A stretch of 8,401 nt of DNA from an uncultured Bdellovibrionales bacterium. GTDB lineage: Bacteria; Bdellovibrionota; Bdellovibrionia; Bdellovibrionales; UBA1609. The notes under the pieces were generated by a model. The model was not told the DNA's origin and made no database searches. It saw nothing but the letters and a program-made list of their open reading frames with translations. The position numbers and the translations under genes were made by a program. Numbering within the stretch: position 1 is the stretch's first letter; each line of letters begins with the position of its first letter. Where the stretch lies: positions 1 to 8,401 of the forward strand of contig CALJPJ010000093.1 in NCBI GenBank assembly GCA_937980625.1. The letters run 5' to 3'. Positions 6,742-8,401 of this stretch are shown here, in pieces.

Positions 6742-7983
6742 TTAATTGAGTAAACTCAAATATTTTTCAGAAATAGGACCAATTAAGTAGTCACTAATAT
6801 ATTGGCTTGTATTTATATTATCAAAATTTAAATTACAATATTCTGATAAAAACAATTCAGAACTCTTATCTAAACTACTTTTCTCTTCAATATTAATTAC
6901 AAACGGATAGTGACTTAAAAAGGCCTCAGAAGAATCATTATCTATACTTTTAACATTTAATATAGCCTTACCCATTGCCATATACTCCACTAACTTACTT
7001 GGCAGCTGATATGAAGTTTTATTACCAATATTAACAAGAACATCCGCTTGCACTGTTGCCTCTCTAGCCTGCTCAGGGCTAACTAAACCGTGTAAAAATA
7101 TTGTTTTTCCAATTTCATTTTTATACTTATTAAATGAATCTTCACACATCTTAGTTTCACCATAAAAGTGCAATTTATGATTTTTACCACCTATAGAATT
7201 TACTTTTACAAATAAATCCAAAAGGTAATCTGGGCTTCTAATTTTTTTATATAAAGTTCCAACAAAAACCCAATCTACAAAAGAGTGTTTAGATTGATTA
7301 GCTGGCACCTGTTGCACAGCTCCATAACGAAGCAAAGGCGGCATAATTTCCATAGACTGACCATCTGTCATTTTTTTTCTTATATATTCTTTCTTAGTTA
7401 ACTCTGTGGTCACTGATTGCCAATTTGACTTAGCCAGTACATCACGCTCTTTTTTATAATTATACCAATTAAATATTTTTTTATTATTTATATTAGCAAA
7501 CTCTAAAAAGGCAAAAGGGTCTCCTATATCACAGATCCAATTTAATGAGCTAAACCGCTTTTTGACTTTTAATCCCACAATATGTCCTGAAAATGGATGA
7601 GAAACAGTAATCAAATTACTCATACCAAAATTATGCAGTAGTTCTACGCATTTTTTCTTAGCTGGATTTATCCAAAAGGCATTACTATCTGGCCACACTA
7701 AATGCTTAACTGTTGAGTTATAAATTTTTTTTAATAAACTATATTTTTTTGCGGTCACACTTTTACTTTTTAACCTTTGATTTGCTTGCGAACGAAAGCC
7801 GACTCTATGAATCACAACACCATTTATAGTTTCACTTTCTTTTTCACCACTCACTTTAGAACAAACCACATGAACCGTTAGACCTTTCTTAGCTAAGTCC
7901 TCAGCAATCGCAGTCCAGCGCAATGATCTCGGGTTAAGCATTGGGTAATAATTATAACAAGCAATTAGAACTTTTTTATTCAT
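6742..7983 (-). CDS. Glycosyltransferase family 4-like protein (GT-B)
   Basis: A 413-residue protein with no signal peptide. The N-terminal acceptor domain begins with a Rossmann strand and the loop KKVLIACYNYYPMLNPRSLRW, the form seen in GT4 enzymes that have FPP-type loops, then RGxxVHVV-like strand two (GLTVHVVCS) and CDIGDPFAF at about 151-159. The donor domain begins at about 236 (DWVFVGTLYKKIRS) and contains LHFYGE (271-276), IFLHGLVSPEQ (295-305), the strand ADVLVNIG (313-320) and YQLPSKLVEYMAMGKAI (325-341), with Glu333 in the conserved donor-binding position. It probably adds one sugar of the repeat unit on the cytoplasmic face. ATG at 7981-7983 has a good ribosome site (GGAG, 9 bases upstream) located inside the preceding heparinase-like gene, and the two genes overlap by 8 bp, so they are cotranscribed and translationally coupled. 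Sugar specificity cannot be read. Confidence 0.92.
   Translation of the reverse strand: MNKKVLIACYNYYPMLNPRSLRWTAIAEDLAKKGLTVHVVCSKVSGEKESETINGVVIHRVGFRSQANQRLKSKSVTAKKYSLLKKIYNSTVKHLVWPDSNAFWINPAKKKCVELLHNFGMSNLITVSHPFSGHIVGLKVKKRFSSLNWICDIGDPFAFLEFANINNKKIFNWYNYKKERDVLAKSNWQSVTTELTKKEYIRKKMTDGQSMEIMPPLLRYGAVQQVPANQSKHSFVDWVFVGTLYKKIRSPDYLLDLFVKVNSIGGKNHKLHFYGETKMCEDSFNKYKNEIGKTIFLHGLVSPEQAREATVQADVLVNIGNKTSYQLPSKLVEYMAMGKAILNVKSIDNDSSEAFLSHYPFVINIEEKSSLDKSSELFLSEYCNLNFDNINTSQYISDYLIGPISEKYLSLLN
6746..6767 (+). terminator. Weak candidate intrinsic terminator after the ligase gene
   Basis: TTGAG-TAAA-CTCAA forms a 5-bp stem with a 4-base loop (6746-6759), followed by a T-rich tail (6761-6767). 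It lies 35 bases downstream of the ligase stop, overlapping the 3' end of the convergent glycosyltransferase gene. The stem is short, with three G:C pairs, so this is tentative. The opposite strand has no T-run after the stem. Confidence 0.3.
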
Positions 7984-8401
7984 TTTCTTTTACTCCATAT
8001 CCAGCCGCAAATGGAACCAGACAATCAAAAAAGCCATTAACCAATGGTAACCGATCTAAAGATGCCTTACTTTCGCTAAAATCATCTATTTCCACTTTAT
8101 TTGCGAAAACCTGAATACATCTGTAAACTTTCATGCCGTAAGCTTCATGGTAACCTATAAAGTTTTGGCCATCAAAATATAAACATCTACTAGTATAATC
8201 TTGCTTTAACTGAAACAAAGAAACAGATAAACTTCTAAATTCTTTTAGCTTTACAGTTGGGGTGAAATGTGACTTTACAGATCGGTAATTATTTCTTAAA
8301 CAACTATCCGCAGTATAAATATAAGATCCTGGATCTTTTACAAACTCTTGTTTTCCAATTTTAAGGTTCAAAGATAATTGATCATTGTGACTGTGACCAC
8401 C
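7976..8401 (-). CDS. Heparinase II/III-family protein, C-terminal fragment (5' end beyond window)
   Basis: The frame is open to base 8401, so only the last 141 residues are present; the TTG at 8369-8371 is internal, not a start. The fragment opens with GGHSHNDQLS, the hallmark of the heparinase II/III-like C-terminal beta-sandwich, followed by EFVKDPGSYIYTAD and then RNNYRSVKSHFTP. Known: in heparinase II a His-x-His pair, a downstream Asp and a further His serve in catalysis and zinc binding; His3, His5, Asp23 and His45 of the fragment are plausible equivalents, but this is alignment by eye. Such proteins are polysaccharide lyases or relatives acting on uronate-containing chains, and they occur in biosynthetic loci, sometimes close to bi-domain oxidoreductases like the one at the left end of this window. 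The N-terminal (alpha/alpha) toroid and any signal peptide are not visible, so location and activity remain open. It overlaps the next gene by 8 bp. Confidence 0.9.
   Translation of the reverse strand, partial: GGHSHNDQLSLNLKIGKQEFVKDPGSYIYTADSCLRNNYRSVKSHFTPTVKLKEFRSLSVSLFQLKQDYTSRCLYFDGQNFIGYHEAYGMKVYRCIQVFANKVEIDDFSESKASLDRLPLVNGFFDCLVPFAAGYGVKENE
7993..7996 (-). promoter_or_regulatory. Ribosome binding site for the GT4 glycosyltransferase
   Basis: GGAG on the minus strand precedes the ATG at 7983 by 9 bases and lies within the coding region of the heparinase-like gene. It is the clearest Shine-Dalgarno sequence in the window and fixes the start at 7983. Confidence 0.6.

Noticed and set aside
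8369..8371. TTG as the start of the right-edge gene
   Set aside because: The GGHSHNDQLS heparinase motif lies upstream in the same open frame, so the start is beyond the window.
1..8401. Defence system, CRISPR array, insertion sequence, tRNA or phage genes
   Set aside because: All seven coding regions are glycan-locus families and no direct-repeat array, transposase or structured RNA gene was seen.

Overview
The window is an AT-rich (roughly one-third G+C or less, by eye), fully gene-packed piece of a bacterial cell-surface polysaccharide biosynthesis locus (O-antigen, capsule or exopolysaccharide). The content is a Wzx-type flippase, two GT-B glycosyltransferases, a CBS-fused sugar-nucleotidyltransferase, a CapK/PaaK-type adenylate-forming ligase, a two-domain oxidoreductase and a heparinase II/III-like protein. 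This points to a Gram-negative bacterium. A marine gammaproteobacterium of the Alteromonadales type would fit the base composition and gene style, but that assignment is an inference and no marker gene is present.

Layout, left to right: (1) positions 1-1503, + strand, the last ~500 codons of a bi-domain (zinc-type alcohol dehydrogenase + Gfo/Idh/MocA) oxidoreductase, cut by the left edge; (2) positions 1519-3705, - strand, a two-gene operon in which the CBS-nucleotidyltransferase is transcribed first and a glycosyltransferase follows 3 bp later; (3) a 196-bp divergent intergenic region (3706-3901), the only sizeable non-coding stretch; (4) positions 3902-6711, + strand, flippase and adenylate-forming ligase joined by an ATGA overlap; (5) positions 6742-8401, - strand, the C-terminal end of a heparinase II/III-family protein (cut by the right edge) followed with an 8-bp overlap by a GT4-type glycosyltransferase.

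How the genes may work together (inference): the nucleotidyltransferase makes an NDP-activated sugar, the bi-domain oxidoreductase oxidises or reduces a sugar or sugar nucleotide, the two glycosyltransferases build a lipid-linked repeat unit, the CapK-like enzyme activates a carboxylic acid or amino acid to decorate it, the flippase exports it, and the heparinase-like protein may cleave or edit a uronate-containing polymer. No polymerase (Wzy), initiating transferase, chain-length regulator or export channel is visible, so the window is an internal slice of a larger cluster. Strand direction switches three times (+, -, +, -) in two-gene modules, unlike the single long operon typical of such loci, which suggests modular assembly. 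I saw no tRNA, rRNA, CRISPR array, transposase or insertion sequence. Genes are of recognisable families; the novelty, if any, lies in the combination and in the undefined chemistry of the ligase and of the bi-domain oxidoreductase/heparinase pair.
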